Notes under the pieces: model-generated
What the model saw: only the letters and a program-made list of their open reading frames with translations
Database searches by the model: none
Told to the model about the DNA's origin: nothing
Assembly (NCBI GenBank): GCA_011364975.1
Contig: RDOE01000002.1
Span: 1-64,000, forward strand
Origin: Promethearchaeota archaeon
Lineage (GTDB): Archaea; Asgardarchaeota; Lokiarchaeia; Sigyniarchaeales; SOKP01
DNA length: 64,000 nt
Direction of reading: 5' to 3'
Made by a program: the position numbers and the translations under genes
Shown here: piece by piece, positions 17,374-26,380 of the stretch
Numbering within the stretch: the stretch's first letter is position 1
Layout of the letters: each line of letters opens with the position of its first letter

Positions 17374-17562
17374 TAATATCACCTTCGTTTTTCTTTTTCA
17401 TTAAACTATTCAAAACAAAACAGATGAATAGAAGTATTAAAAATTAGCATAATAAATTAGAACAAAAAACAGGAAATTCCTTTCCTTTATGAATACTTAT
17501 GAGATTTTGTTTTTAATTTATAAATTATTGAAATAAAATCGATTTTTCTCTAAAAGTAAATA

Positions 17563-18231
17563 TTAAAAATCACAGAGTGGAATATTTCCTCTATAATAAA
17601 TTGTTTCTCCATCAAAACTTATTCTTATAGCAAAAATTTTAATATTTTTCTCCTTCGCTTCTGATAATGCTTTAAAAAATTTAGGATCTGTTTCATAATT
17701 CGGTTTTAAACAGCTTGCTTCACGAAATATTAGAAATAGAAGCATTCCATTGTACTTAATTATTTCTCTTACATGTCTAGTTCCTCTTTCAGTTGGAGCA
17801 TCTGGGAACAAAGCTAACCCATCTTCAACTAAAGTGACTCCTTTAACTTCAAGATATCTACCATCTAACATGAAATCAATTCTACTTTTTCCTAATGGAA
17901 CCTCCCTCCTAATATCTTGCACCTTAGAAAATTCTGTTAGATATTGAAAAACTAAAGAAGCAATTTTAGAATGGAGGGATGTATCGATAATTACCCATTC
18001 ATTTTTGGCTTTTACAGCTTTAACATAATAATCTAATTTTCCCTTAGATTCAGCAAATAAAATTTCACTTCCTTTAATCAATAATTCTGTCAATCGTCCC
18101 GGATCATGTATGTGAGCAAGTTTCACAACCTTGTTATATTCAATTTCACTTACAAAGCGATTCGGTCTAGATAAAAATTTTCCTTTTCTTAAGTTCTCTA
18201 ATTTAAAGAGTGTAATTTTTAGATCTGCCAT
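17563..18231 (-). CDS. sfsA: SfsA-like DNA/RNA nuclease
   Basis: The SfsA family is clear: LENLRKGKFLSRPNRFVSEI near the N terminus, AHIHDPGRLTELL, and the nuclease-like SRIDFMLDGRYLEVKGVTLVEDGLALFPDAPTERG block with D...E-x-K residues (shown here in shortened form). Originally named for sugar fermentation stimulation in E. coli, these proteins have an OB-fold N domain and a PD-(D/E)XK-type C domain. Their physiological role in archaea is not known. Length (222) and start are normal. Confidence 0.92.
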   Translation of the reverse strand: MADLKITLFKLENLRKGKFLSRPNRFVSEIEYNKVVKLAHIHDPGRLTELLIKGSEILFAESKGKLDYYVKAVKAKNEWVIIDTSLHSKIASLVFQYLTEFSKVQDIRREVPLGKSRIDFMLDGRYLEVKGVTLVEDGLALFPDAPTERGTRHVREIIKYNGMLLFLIFREASCLKPNYETDPKFFKALSEAKEKNIKIFAIRISFDGETIYYRGNIPLCDF

Positions 18232-18347
18232 TTTTAGCTTTCAATAATTAATCTATTTAATAAGCATTATTAGGATACGATTTAATAATATTTTGTTATA
18301 TATTATAAACTAAAGAGATAAAATTTACTCTAAATATAGTTATATTG

Positions 18348-18587
18348 ATGAGCAACGCCGAGGAACAAAAAAATATCGCGAATTATAAGTTCCATCATAT
18401 TGATCTTGATAAGTGCAAAATTTGTAAGGACTTTTCTTGTGAAAATGCATGTTTTAGGGGCATATATGAGGTTATTGATAAGGAAAGTATGCCAAAATGC
18501 ACTGTTATAGAAGATCGAGAAGATAGATGTGTAAAATGCCATATTTGCACGACTTTATGTAAATTACGTGCAATTTTAATCGATTAG
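18348..18587 (+). CDS. Small ferredoxin-like Fe-S protein
   Basis: 79 residues with two cysteine groups: DKCKICKDFSCENAC and DRCVKCHICTTLC. The pattern resembles a 2[4Fe-4S]-type fold or a degenerate ferredoxin and suggests an electron carrier or a small subunit of a redox complex. ATG 18348 is preferred over the TTG three bases upstream that the track uses. It sits alone between sfsA (divergent) and an Lrp-type regulator. Confidence 0.75.
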   Translation: MSNAEEQKNIANYKFHHIDLDKCKICKDFSCENACFRGIYEVIDKESMPKCTVIEDREDRCVKCHICTTLCKLRAILID

Positions 18588-18741
18588 TTTAAATATTTCT
18601 CCTTAAGTGACTTAATTGTTGACATATTTTATAAATCAGACTTTTTGATAAAAAGTAACGCTTTTCTATCTGAACTTATAAAATATAAATTATTTACATT
18701 ATTAATCATATATAGACTAATTACATAATTTGTGAACTTTT

Positions 18742-19281
18742 ATGATATCAGAAAAGTTAAAGCTAGATGATATTGATCGTCAGATAATTTCTTTAGTACA
18801 AGAGGACCCTAGTTTAACCCATACTCAGATTGCTGAAAAAATAAATCGCTCGCAACCTACTGTTGGAATGAGAATAAAAAAGTTGGAAAAAGAGGGAATT
18901 CTGCAATTTCAACCAGGCATTAATTTTAAAAAAGTTGAGTTGAATTTAGCTACTGTTGAAGTGAAATGCACTAATCCCGATGAAATTATGGAAATGGCCT
19001 CTTGTTGCCCTTTCATGCTTAATGCATTCCGATTAAGCGGAGAACATAATATATGTATTCTTCTTGCAAGTTCAAAATTGAATAAACTGGATGCTATAGT
19101 AAATTATCATTTCCGCAAAAATCCAGAAGTATCTTCTGTTTCTATGGAGATCGTCACTGATATTGCCAGGGATTTTATTTTACCTATCGATTTTGACAGC
19201 GAAAATCATGAACCTAATGAAGAAGAAGGATGCGGAGAGAAGTGTAAGTTTAAGATTGCTAAAAAGAAAGGAGAAATTTAG
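18742..19281 (+). CDS. Lrp/AsnC-type transcriptional regulator with C-terminal CG-x2-C
   Basis: An N-terminal winged HTH of AsnC type (LDDIDRQIISLVQEDPSLTH, then AEKINRSQPTVGMRIKKLE) and a RAM-like alpha/beta C domain. The tail after the RAM-like domain is acidic and ends in a cysteine motif, EEGCGEKCKFK. A further CCPF motif lies in the C domain. The convergent neighbour has the same features, so this is a small paralogous pair that may sense metal or thiol state. Target genes are unknown; the small ferredoxin gene upstream is possible. Confidence 0.85.
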   Translation: MISEKLKLDDIDRQIISLVQEDPSLTHTQIAEKINRSQPTVGMRIKKLEKEGILQFQPGINFKKVELNLATVEVKCTNPDEIMEMASCCPFMLNAFRLSGEHNICILLASSKLNKLDAIVNYHFRKNPEVSSVSMEIVTDIARDFILPIDFDSENHEPNEEEGCGEKCKFKIAKKKGEI

Positions 19282-19285
19282 ATTT

Positions 19286-19861
19286 TTACTCTGCTTCCTC
19301 TTCTTTTTCTTTCTCAAATTTATATTTTGGTAGATTTACATTGAGATTGCAATCTGCACCACAACTATTTGAGTGATAATCAAACTTTTCAATTTCAAAA
19401 TCGATTGGTACAACAAAATCATGCACAGATTCAATCAAAATATTAGTTTTAACATTAATTACGTTAGGATCTTTTCTAAAACATAAATCTACCAATTTTT
19501 CAATAGTTTGGAGATCTGAAGCAGCAATAAAACAAAGTAAATTAAATTCACCGGAAATCTTAAAAGCATGATTTATAAAGGGACAATGAATTATTTTCTC
19601 AACAATACTTTCCACATCCTTGGTTGATATAAAGACAATCGCAACCTTAATATCTACTTTTTTAATATTAAATCCTACTTGTTTCGTAAGAAGGCTCTTT
19701 CGTTCAAGTTTAATGATTCGTGCCCCTACTGCGGGTTGAGATTTCTCTATTTCGTGTGCTATGTCTGAATGCGTTATATTTGGATTTTTTTCAATCATTT
19801 CTATTATTTTGTAATCATCATCGTCAATACCTAAAATTTCCTTAAAAGTTTTTTTAATCAT
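19286..19861 (-). CDS. Lrp/AsnC-type regulator, convergent paralog
   Basis: A paralog of the preceding gene, on the opposite strand with only 4 bp between the stop codons. It has the same HTH (DDDYKIIEMIEKNPNITHSD, EKSQPAVGARIIKLERK), the same HCPF motif in the RAM-like domain and the same style of cysteine tail (NSCGADCNLN). The two could form heterodimers and probably arose by inverted duplication. Effector and targets are unknown. Confidence 0.85.
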   Translation of the reverse strand: MIKKTFKEILGIDDDDYKIIEMIEKNPNITHSDIAHEIEKSQPAVGARIIKLERKSLLTKQVGFNIKKVDIKVAIVFISTKDVESIVEKIIHCPFINHAFKISGEFNLLCFIAASDLQTIEKLVDLCFRKDPNVINVKTNILIESVHDFVVPIDFEIEKFDYHSNSCGADCNLNVNLPKYKFEKEKEEEAE

Positions 19862-20081
19862 AGTCTTGTTCCTAGAGATGCAATATTAATTTAAATTTTG
19901 TTTTAATGGATTTAAAATTTACTTATAAAATTACTTTAAGAATTTGGTTAGATTGCATAAAGATATTTTATTTTATAAATCATTTTATAAAAAGCATTAA
20001 TAACTAAAAAGAATGATTTTGTTCTTACTTAATAGAATTAAGTTCCTAATTTTAAAGCATGAATATCTTGAAAATAAAAAA

Positions 20082-21044
20082 CTAAGTTAGACTCGTAAAT
20101 AGGTTAATGATAAATATAATTATGGTGTATCCAATAAATCCGATTAAGAAATATAATGGTTTTCCCTTTTCTTTCTCAGGAATAACTTCTCTTACCACAG
20201 TATACAGGATTACTCCCGAAATAAATGAATAGAGAATATAAAATAATTCGGTATACTCAAAATAGAATAATTCCAATAATAAACCTATTATTACCCCCAT
20301 TAATGTAGCAAAAGATAGGAGAAATTTTTTAACCTGGTTCTGTTCAATATCATATGTTTCATATATTTCTAAATCCGTAAATATAATATGAGCTTCAGAT
20401 CTTTTTGTAATGATTGCCCTAAACCAAGCAAAAATGAAGAAAAGGATGCCAGGAATGAGATTAATAGTTAAAAGTCCCACTACAATTATTCCAACTAGTA
20501 AATGATAGGTAAAATTGGTAAAAAATCGTAAATTTCCAAGATCTTCATTAATACGGTTTTGAATTTTGGTTTTATACTTATCAATTTCTTTCTTTATGTC
20601 CACTTCTTGTTCATTTAATGTAGTTATAGTTCGTGCAAGATCTTTTAATGCAGACGGCTCTAAATCTTCATTATTAATTTCTCTTGTAAGAGTTTGTTCC
20701 ATATTTTTTTCAACTTCTTCTAAGGTCTTTTCTTTTATCAATAATTTTCTCATCCTCTTCTGAGATCTTAATTCAACTTTTTGCAGAATAAGCTTTTCAG
20801 TAATGTGAACAAAGGCAAATCCAATAACTACATATAAAAATTCAAAGAGTTTTAGATTTAATGGATAATCTGGTTGATTTTCAGAGATTTCTGGGAGTAA
20901 TACCAAAAAAAAGTAAGCAATTGAGATACCTGCGATAAACGAAACATGTAATTGAGGGTGTTTATGTTCAAAAAAATCAACAATAAAAAATAAACTAGCA
21001 AAAATAAGAGATAAGCAAATTATTAAGAAGTAATTTGTACTCAT
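20082..21044 (-). CDS. Multi-pass membrane protein with a central coiled coil
   Basis: Three N-terminal hydrophobic helices, then a charged helical segment (about residues 88-165, KEKTLEEVEKNMEQTLTRE) likely to form a coiled coil in the cytoplasm, then about four more helices. Motifs such as HKHPQLHVSFIAGISIAYFF and LVLLPEISE recall ZIP-like transporter membrane segments, but the metal-binding histidines of ZIP helices 4 and 5 are not seen. It may be a diverged ZIP-like or unrelated membrane protein. Confidence 0.55.
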   Translation of the reverse strand: MSTNYFLIICLSLIFASLFFIVDFFEHKHPQLHVSFIAGISIAYFFLVLLPEISENQPDYPLNLKLFEFLYVVIGFAFVHITEKLILQKVELRSQKRMRKLLIKEKTLEEVEKNMEQTLTREINNEDLEPSALKDLARTITTLNEQEVDIKKEIDKYKTKIQNRINEDLGNLRFFTNFTYHLLVGIIVVGLLTINLIPGILFFIFAWFRAIITKRSEAHIIFTDLEIYETYDIEQNQVKKFLLSFATLMGVIIGLLLELFYFEYTELFYILYSFISGVILYTVVREVIPEKEKGKPLYFLIGFIGYTIIIFIINLFTSLT

Positions 21045-21160
21045 TAGATAAAGGTATAGAGCTTTAACTTTTTAAATTTTTCAAAAAGCGTCTAAAAAAT
21101 TAATAATTCTTTATGTCTTTTTAAAATACAACGAAAAAATATATTTTAAGGTTAGAGTTT

Positions 21161-22057
21161 ATGGATTTTTTAATTTTACATTCATCAGAAGATAACGCTT
21201 CAATGAATATACGAGAAAGATTTTTAAATTCGATGCAATATCAGTTCCAAGAGACACATTTGACTATTAATAATCAACAGTTAATTGAATTAAAAGGGAA
21301 AAGGTTTGACCTAGATATGGAGAATCGTATTTATTTAGGATTAGTCGATGTTCCACTAATTTTTTTAGAAGATTTAAGTTTTAGCAATAATAAATTTCTA
21401 CCCGACTTGCTAATCTTTGCTAGTAGACATCGATCAGAAACTGCTCGTCCTGCATTCTTAGTGCATTCTACTGGTAATTGGACCGCAGATACGGAGTTTG
21501 GAGGAAAACCTTTTCAATTATCTAAAACAAGTGCTTTATTGCTTAAGGCGGGTTTTATTGCATTAGCACAACAATTCAAAGTTTCAAATTTAAATAAATT
21601 TGTAATTGATCTTGAGGTAACTCACCATGGTCCAACAGCTTTAAAAATCCCGTTAATATTTATGGAATTAGGGAGTAGTGATAGTGAGTGGGTAATTAAG
21701 GAAGCGGGAGAGTTAGTCTCAAAAGCTATAGTTAATGCAATTGAGAAATATATTGAATTAAGAGAAAGAAAAACCCAATTAGTCGGTTTAGGATTTGGAG
21801 GGACTCATTATGCGCCCAACTTTAGTCGAATACTATCGAATAACGATATCGCATTGTCTTTTATTTGTCCAAAATATTTTATATTGAATCTAAATTACGA
21901 TATGATAAAAAACATGATTAATAACACTTTAGAACCTGTTGATTATTTCATTATTGATTGGAAAGGAACTAGTTCGGATGATAAGAAACATCTAATTCCA
22001 CTACTAGAAGAATTTGATAAACCAATAGTAAAAACTAAGGATTTTAAATCAGATTAA
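21161..22057 (+). CDS. dtdA: D-aminoacyl-tRNA deacylase, archaeal type (DTD2/GEK1)
   Basis: The archaeal/plant-type deacylase is recognised by SRHRSETARPAFLVHSTGNW, VTHHGPTALKIPLIFMELG and LGFGGTHYAPNF. It hydrolyses D-amino acids wrongly attached to tRNA and is also linked to clearing aldehyde-modified D-aminoacyl-tRNA in plants. The fold resembles peptidyl-tRNA hydrolase, and zinc binding has been reported for the family. Length (298) is normal. It is a cytoplasmic quality-control enzyme with no operon partner visible. Confidence 0.93.
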   Translation: MDFLILHSSEDNASMNIRERFLNSMQYQFQETHLTINNQQLIELKGKRFDLDMENRIYLGLVDVPLIFLEDLSFSNNKFLPDLLIFASRHRSETARPAFLVHSTGNWTADTEFGGKPFQLSKTSALLLKAGFIALAQQFKVSNLNKFVIDLEVTHHGPTALKIPLIFMELGSSDSEWVIKEAGELVSKAIVNAIEKYIELRERKTQLVGLGFGGTHYAPNFSRILSNNDIALSFICPKYFILNLNYDMIKNMINNTLEPVDYFIIDWKGTSSDDKKHLIPLLEEFDKPIVKTKDFKSD

Positions 22058-22080
22058 GGATTAAAATTTCTAATTAAATA

Positions 22081-22947
22081 TTATGACGCTTCTTTTATTT
22101 TTTGATAATAATTAACTAAGTTCTTAAAAACATAATGAGATGCAACATAGCCTTGTGTTGCTGCTTTTAATAATATATCATTCAAATAATCACTTTCTTT
22201 AATATCTTTATCAACAGTAACATTCAATTCTCTTATATTATAATAACTTCTCCAAAAAAGAGTTGGCCATTCAACCAATGGACGAATAGTTTGATTATAC
22301 ACTAACATAGCATCTGCAGAAAGAGCTAATTCGAGATTAAGATCATAATAAAAATATCTACCTCGTCTAGTTTTGTTTAGGAATCCATCATTAACAATAT
22401 CATCTAATATATTTTTAAGTTCAGCAAGTTCTATTTCAATTTTTACTTTCTTCATATTTTCAAGTATATCAATATCTTTCTGACCCTTTAATTTAATCAT
22501 CGTATAATTTCTTGCTAGGATATTAAATTTTAATGGCACTGTTTCATGATCGAGTTGATTATATTGAATTAAATTTCCAAGAATTTCTTTGGCTACTAGA
22601 TACTTTAAGATTAATTGATCATGATCATTAAAGTCTCTTTTAAACTCTGTAGAATCCTTAAAGTAGTGGTTATATAGCGTATTAAGAAGGCTTCTAATTG
22701 AATTGAAACCATCTTCGAAAGAAAGTCTAACAGTATCAAGAATGTTAATTCTATAGTCAATTTCATTTAAAAATTTATCTTTAAGCACAGGAATTTGACG
22801 AACTAAATGTGGAGTTTGGTTTAGAGAAGTTAAATTCTCATCCCATTCTTTCTTGAAGCGGTAAGATTGCGTTTTTGCAATGCCTGAAAGTTTATATACT
22901 ACTTCATATAATTTTTGTAAAAATATCTCACCACTGACATTGGTCAT
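22081..22947 (-). CDS. Helical protein of unknown function
   Basis: I do not recognise this 288-residue protein. It is predicted to be largely alpha-helical, with no membrane segments and no cysteines. A segment near residues 178-205 (ELAELKNILDDIVNDGFLNKTRRGRYFYY) has the look of a winged-helix wing, so a DNA-binding domain embedded in a helical protein is possible. It is convergent with dtdA, 23 bp away. No functional clue comes from neighbours. Confidence 0.55.
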   Translation of the reverse strand: MTNVSGEIFLQKLYEVVYKLSGIAKTQSYRFKKEWDENLTSLNQTPHLVRQIPVLKDKFLNEIDYRINILDTVRLSFEDGFNSIRSLLNTLYNHYFKDSTEFKRDFNDHDQLILKYLVAKEILGNLIQYNQLDHETVPLKFNILARNYTMIKLKGQKDIDILENMKKVKIEIELAELKNILDDIVNDGFLNKTRRGRYFYYDLNLELALSADAMLVYNQTIRPLVEWPTLFWRSYYNIRELNVTVDKDIKESDYLNDILLKAATQGYVASHYVFKNLVNYYQKIKEAS

Positions 22948-23141
22948 ATGATAATATCCTACCTTAAAGTATCAAATAATACTCAATTAATAATTATTAA
23001 ACTCTAAAGGCTTTTAAACTTTCATTTAGACTATTTAAAATTATCAAAATTCAAGGAAGTATTGTAGATTAGATCAATTATTAATATAAAAAAATCCTTT
23101 TCTGTAAATAATGCTCATAATATTTTATTGAACAACTCAAG

Positions 23142-23525
23142 ATGCGAATTGAACATATTGCGATTGCTTCTAAATCAGAAGAGGAAAGTGAAGAATTCTT
23201 TTCTAAATTATTAGGTCTTAAGAAGATTAGAGAATTTGTAATATCAGCAGATTTAACGGAACAGTTTTTTAATGTGCATAAAGATCAGAAGATTATTAGA
23301 TATAGTAATAATGAAATGGAAGTAGAAGTCTTCATAACAGATGATGAAAGTAGAAAAAAAGATATTTATACCCATACATGCATAATTGTGAAGGATAAAA
23401 TGAAGTTGATAGAAAAAGCGGATTTAATGGGGTATAATGTAATCAAAGTAGCTCGAAAAGGTAATGATGATTTTTACTTATTTCTTAAAGATAAATTTGG
23501 AAATTTATATGAGATAAAATCATAG
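23142..23525 (+). CDS. VOC (glyoxalase/dioxygenase) superfamily protein
   Basis: 127 residues with the VOC start RIEHIAIASKSEEESEEFFSKLLG and end FLKDKFGNLYEI. The likely metal ligands are His4 and the C-terminal glutamate of YEIKS, with another histidine at YTHTC. Family members include glyoxalase I, methylmalonyl-CoA epimerase and extradiol dioxygenases; the substrate cannot be told. It lies 50 bp upstream of the GTPase gene on the same strand. Confidence 0.8.
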   Translation: MRIEHIAIASKSEEESEEFFSKLLGLKKIREFVISADLTEQFFNVHKDQKIIRYSNNEMEVEVFITDDESRKKDIYTHTCIIVKDKMKLIEKADLMGYNVIKVARKGNDDFYLFLKDKFGNLYEIKS

Positions 23526-23575
23526 TAAAACTTATTAGATTAGTTTAGTATTTTTAGCATTGATATTAATTTTTC

Positions 23576-24409
23576 ATGCTCACTATTGTATGGAGTGGAT
23601 GTCAATTGCCTAAACAATTTAAACTTAAGCTTGTATTAGGTGGAGCTAAAGGATCAGGTAAGACTTCATTCATTAGTGGAAATTATAAAGAAGATACACC
23701 AATCGGTGTTTCATTCGAATCAATTGAATGTTATGCAAATCAGGGAGATTTGTATAAATTTGTAATATGGGATCTGAAAGATAAACCAAGATTTGAATTT
23801 CTATTTCCTCTTTTTTGTCGTGGTGCATGTGCTGGGCTTCTATGTTTTGATATTAATGATCAACAATCATTTTATGATTTAAAAAGATGGATAAAGTTAT
23901 TGAGAGATGTAGTTGTTGACATTCCGATAATAATAATAGGTACTAAATTAGATTTAGGTAAAGAAAAAGTTAGTGATGAAGAAATTGATGAATTATTAGT
24001 AAGTGAAAATCTTGAAGATGTTTTTTTTGTCTCTCGTTTCAACCTCCCCGAAAAAAGAGAAGAAATTTTTAAACGAATTGTACAAATCATCGATAAGGAT
24101 TATTATATACGTGAATTTTATATTCCAAATTATATAGATGATCAAGAATTTAAAAATTTAGAACATTTATTCGATCACTGTCCTATATGTAAAAAGAAGA
24201 ACCATGGAAGTGGAGAATTGAGAAATATATTCTTTAATAGAAATAATCCTTTTACAATGAGATTTAGAGAGAGTTTATTAAGACTAATAGATAACATTGA
24301 TATTCTGAACATTGCCTATCCTAATAAAATATCATTAGGAATTCCTTGTTGTGATTGCTATAAAAAGATCTTTAATGAAAATCCAAGATCTTTAATCAAT
24401 AATCCCTGA
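23576..24409 (+). CDS. Ras-like small GTPase with cysteine-rich C-terminal extension
   Basis: A Rab/Ras-like G domain: P-loop GGAKGSGKTSF (residues 22-32), a switch II-like WDLKDKPRFEFL in place of WDxAGQ, hydrophobic core GLLCFDINDQQSFYDLKRW and G4 GTKLD. After about residue 190 a non-Ras extension carries HCPICKKKNH and GIPCCDCYKK, probably a zinc-binding module in place of a lipidated tail. Eukaryote-like small GTPases are expanded in Asgard archaea. The start is uncertain: ATG 23576, or a TTG further in after GGATG that would give MPKQFKLKLV. Confidence 0.82.
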   Translation: MLTIVWSGCQLPKQFKLKLVLGGAKGSGKTSFISGNYKEDTPIGVSFESIECYANQGDLYKFVIWDLKDKPRFEFLFPLFCRGACAGLLCFDINDQQSFYDLKRWIKLLRDVVVDIPIIIIGTKLDLGKEKVSDEEIDELLVSENLEDVFFVSRFNLPEKREEIFKRIVQIIDKDYYIREFYIPNYIDDQEFKNLEHLFDHCPICKKKNHGSGELRNIFFNRNNPFTMRFRESLLRLIDNIDILNIAYPNKISLGIPCCDCYKKIFNENPRSLINNP

Positions 24410-24808
24410 AGCCTTTATAATATGGTAATGATCAAATGCTAATGTTAAGGAAGAAAGCTTTTTTAATGGAATAATTTCAATACTTTTAGCATCATCTTTT
24501 GCTTTTGGATTTTCATCCATACTCGAAGGTTTGCATAAAAATGCAATGGAGATATTATGCCCCCGTGGATCACGTTTAGGATCAGAAAATACACCGATTA
24601 GATTAATTATTTTAATATGAATGTTTGTCTCTTCATATGTTTCTCTAATACACGCTTCTTCAACAGTTTCTCCAATATCGACAAATCCTCCAGGTAATGC
24701 TAATACTCCTTTAAACGGATCATTTTTTCTATGAATTAAAACAATTGAATTATTCTCATATATGATTACAGCATCAACTGTGACTAATGGAGTTTTAGGC
24801 ATTGGCAT
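24392..24808 (-). CDS. NUDIX hydrolase
   Basis: The Nudix box is complete: GGFVDIGETVEEACIRETYEE with the G-x5-E-x7-RE-x2-EE spacing (ending EET). It hydrolyses nucleoside diphosphates linked to another moiety using Mg or Mn on the box glutamates. Residues after the box (GVFSDPKRDPRGHNISIAFLC) resemble ADP-ribose or nucleotide-sugar pyrophosphatases. The 3' end overlaps the convergent GTPase gene by 18 bp. Confidence 0.9.
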   Translation of the reverse strand: MPMPKTPLVTVDAVIIYENNSIVLIHRKNDPFKGVLALPGGFVDIGETVEEACIRETYEETNIHIKIINLIGVFSDPKRDPRGHNISIAFLCKPSSMDENPKAKDDAKSIEIIPLKKLSSLTLAFDHYHIIKASGIID

Positions 24809-24834
24809 GATAGTTTTACTGGTTTGGTATTAGT

Positions 24835-25656
24835 TTATTCATCCCATACTTCTGAAGTTAATAAATGTTCTATTCGTGTTCTTCGAGGTCTTACAAATTT
24901 TGTTAAGCCTTCTCTACGTTCTAGTAGTAAATTTTTTTCAAGATTAGTAGAGTTTACCATATATACTTCCAAATCTCCCTTTTCAAGAAATATATGATTG
25001 AAACATGGAGAATCATTTGCTCTTACTTTATTCGAAGTAGAGGTGCCACAGTATAAGAATATTGTATCAGTTCTATTATTATCAAAAATATAAGCATGCG
25101 GTACATGACGATGACCCATTAATACTAAGTCCACTTCAAATAATTGGGTTAATTCAAGTATTTCACCTGCATCTCTTACAGTTGTAAACTTCTGACCGGA
25201 TAAAGGAGGAGGAATTAAATGGTGATGCAATGCAAGTATTCTATTTTCTAGGTTTTTATTAAAACATCTTCCTGTGAAATCTAGTTGTTCATCACCAATC
25301 ATACCTTCACTCATATCATCCCTTGCAGAGCAGATTCCTACTAATATGGTATCTTTATCATCTAATAACATTCTCGAACGGCGTGGCCCTATAATTTTTT
25401 CATAATAAACCAAACCTGAGTTTTTTGCGTCGTGATTTCCAGGAACAGCTACAAATCTAGTAATCTCTCTTATTTTCTGAATGTAGGGAAGAATTGCCTT
25501 AAATTCTTTTATTCTTCCTTTATGAACAAGATCTCCAGTACAAATGACAACATCTGGTTTTGCATCCTCTATATATTTAATGATATTATCAAAATATTCT
25601 CCTACAAATTCACTTCCATAATGTAAATCACTTATATGAATAATTTCAACCATCAT
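24835..25656 (-). CDS. Calcineurin-like metallophosphoesterase
   Basis: All signature motifs of the two-metal phosphoesterase fold are seen in order: HISDLHYG, CTGDLVHKG, VPGNHDAKN, LALHHHLIP and MGHRHVPHA. Substrates in the family range from cyclic nucleotides to phosphoproteins and nucleic acids; none is indicated here. It lies 26 bp upstream of the Nudix gene on the same strand, so the two may form an operon for nucleotide hydrolysis. ATG 25656 or 25653 may be used. Confidence 0.9.
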   Translation of the reverse strand: MMVEIIHISDLHYGSEFVGEYFDNIIKYIEDAKPDVVICTGDLVHKGRIKEFKAILPYIQKIREITRFVAVPGNHDAKNSGLVYYEKIIGPRRSRMLLDDKDTILVGICSARDDMSEGMIGDEQLDFTGRCFNKNLENRILALHHHLIPPPLSGQKFTTVRDAGEILELTQLFEVDLVLMGHRHVPHAYIFDNNRTDTIFLYCGTSTSNKVRANDSPCFNHIFLEKGDLEVYMVNSTNLEKNLLLERREGLTKFVRPRRTRIEHLLTSEVWDE

Positions 25657-25922
25657 ATACCATCTCTAAAATAAAATTCACTTAAATTTAATCTTAATTT
25701 AATTTACAAACTTTTTTTTTGTTATTCTTATTGTTAAATCTTGTTCTTCTATGAACGATTATCTAAATAAATAATAATAAGTTCTATATTTAAAATATTT
25801 TTAATTTTCGAAAGAACCAAGTATAAATTATTAAAGTGGTCCCAATAGAAGAAAAATTAAATAGTTTTTATAAAATAATATAGAATGTTCTACTAAATAA
25901 AAATTTCTTAAAAAGAGTTCAA

Positions 25923-26090
25923 TTAATTCTCAATATATATCTCTTTATTCAAAAAAATGTTGGTTTTTCGGATTTGCGAGATTTTTAGGAGATTCCTCCT
26001 ATCTTGACAATCTACACATATATCTTCGAGTTTCAACCATTTAAATTGCTTACATTCTGGGCAGTAAAATTCTTTAAATATTAATTTCAT
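25923..26090 (-). CDS. Small zinc-ribbon protein (55 aa), not in the ORF track
   Basis: Read on the minus strand from ATG 26090: MKLIFKEFYCPECKQFKWLK then ICVDCQDRRN, a 55-codon frame ending at TAA. CPEC and CVDC form a compact zinc-ribbon-like pair 12 residues apart. AGGTGA lies 11 bases upstream as a ribosome binding site in the style used elsewhere in the window. Similar mini zinc ribbons are common in archaea and may bind nucleic acid or partner proteins. The flanking 266-bp and 290-bp stretches show no other gene. Confidence 0.72.
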   Translation of the reverse strand: MKLIFKEFYCPECKQFKWLKLEDICVDCQDRRNLLKISQIRKTNIFLNKEIYIEN

Positions 26091-26380
26091 TTAATTTTTT
26101 CACCTAAATTTGTAATAAATTAATTATTTTGTTAATATCTTGATTAATGTGATTTAAAAAATAGTCAATTGAAGCTTCAGGCCGTGTAGAATATATTTCT
26201 TCTTAAAGAACTAAATACTCTAGTTTCTGCTTTATTAAGGTATTTAATATTACTTCAAACAATATATAGACGTTATCATTAGTTTAATCTTATGTTAAAT
26301 TAGGAGATAAGTAAATAAAAAAACTTACTTTATACTATATATTATCTATATTGAAATATATATAGTATATACTAAGAACT

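Noticed and set aside
20082-21044. ZIP metal transporter
   Set aside because: N-terminal motifs recall ZIP, but the conserved histidine helices are not seen and a long central coiled coil interrupts the fold; left as unknown membrane protein.
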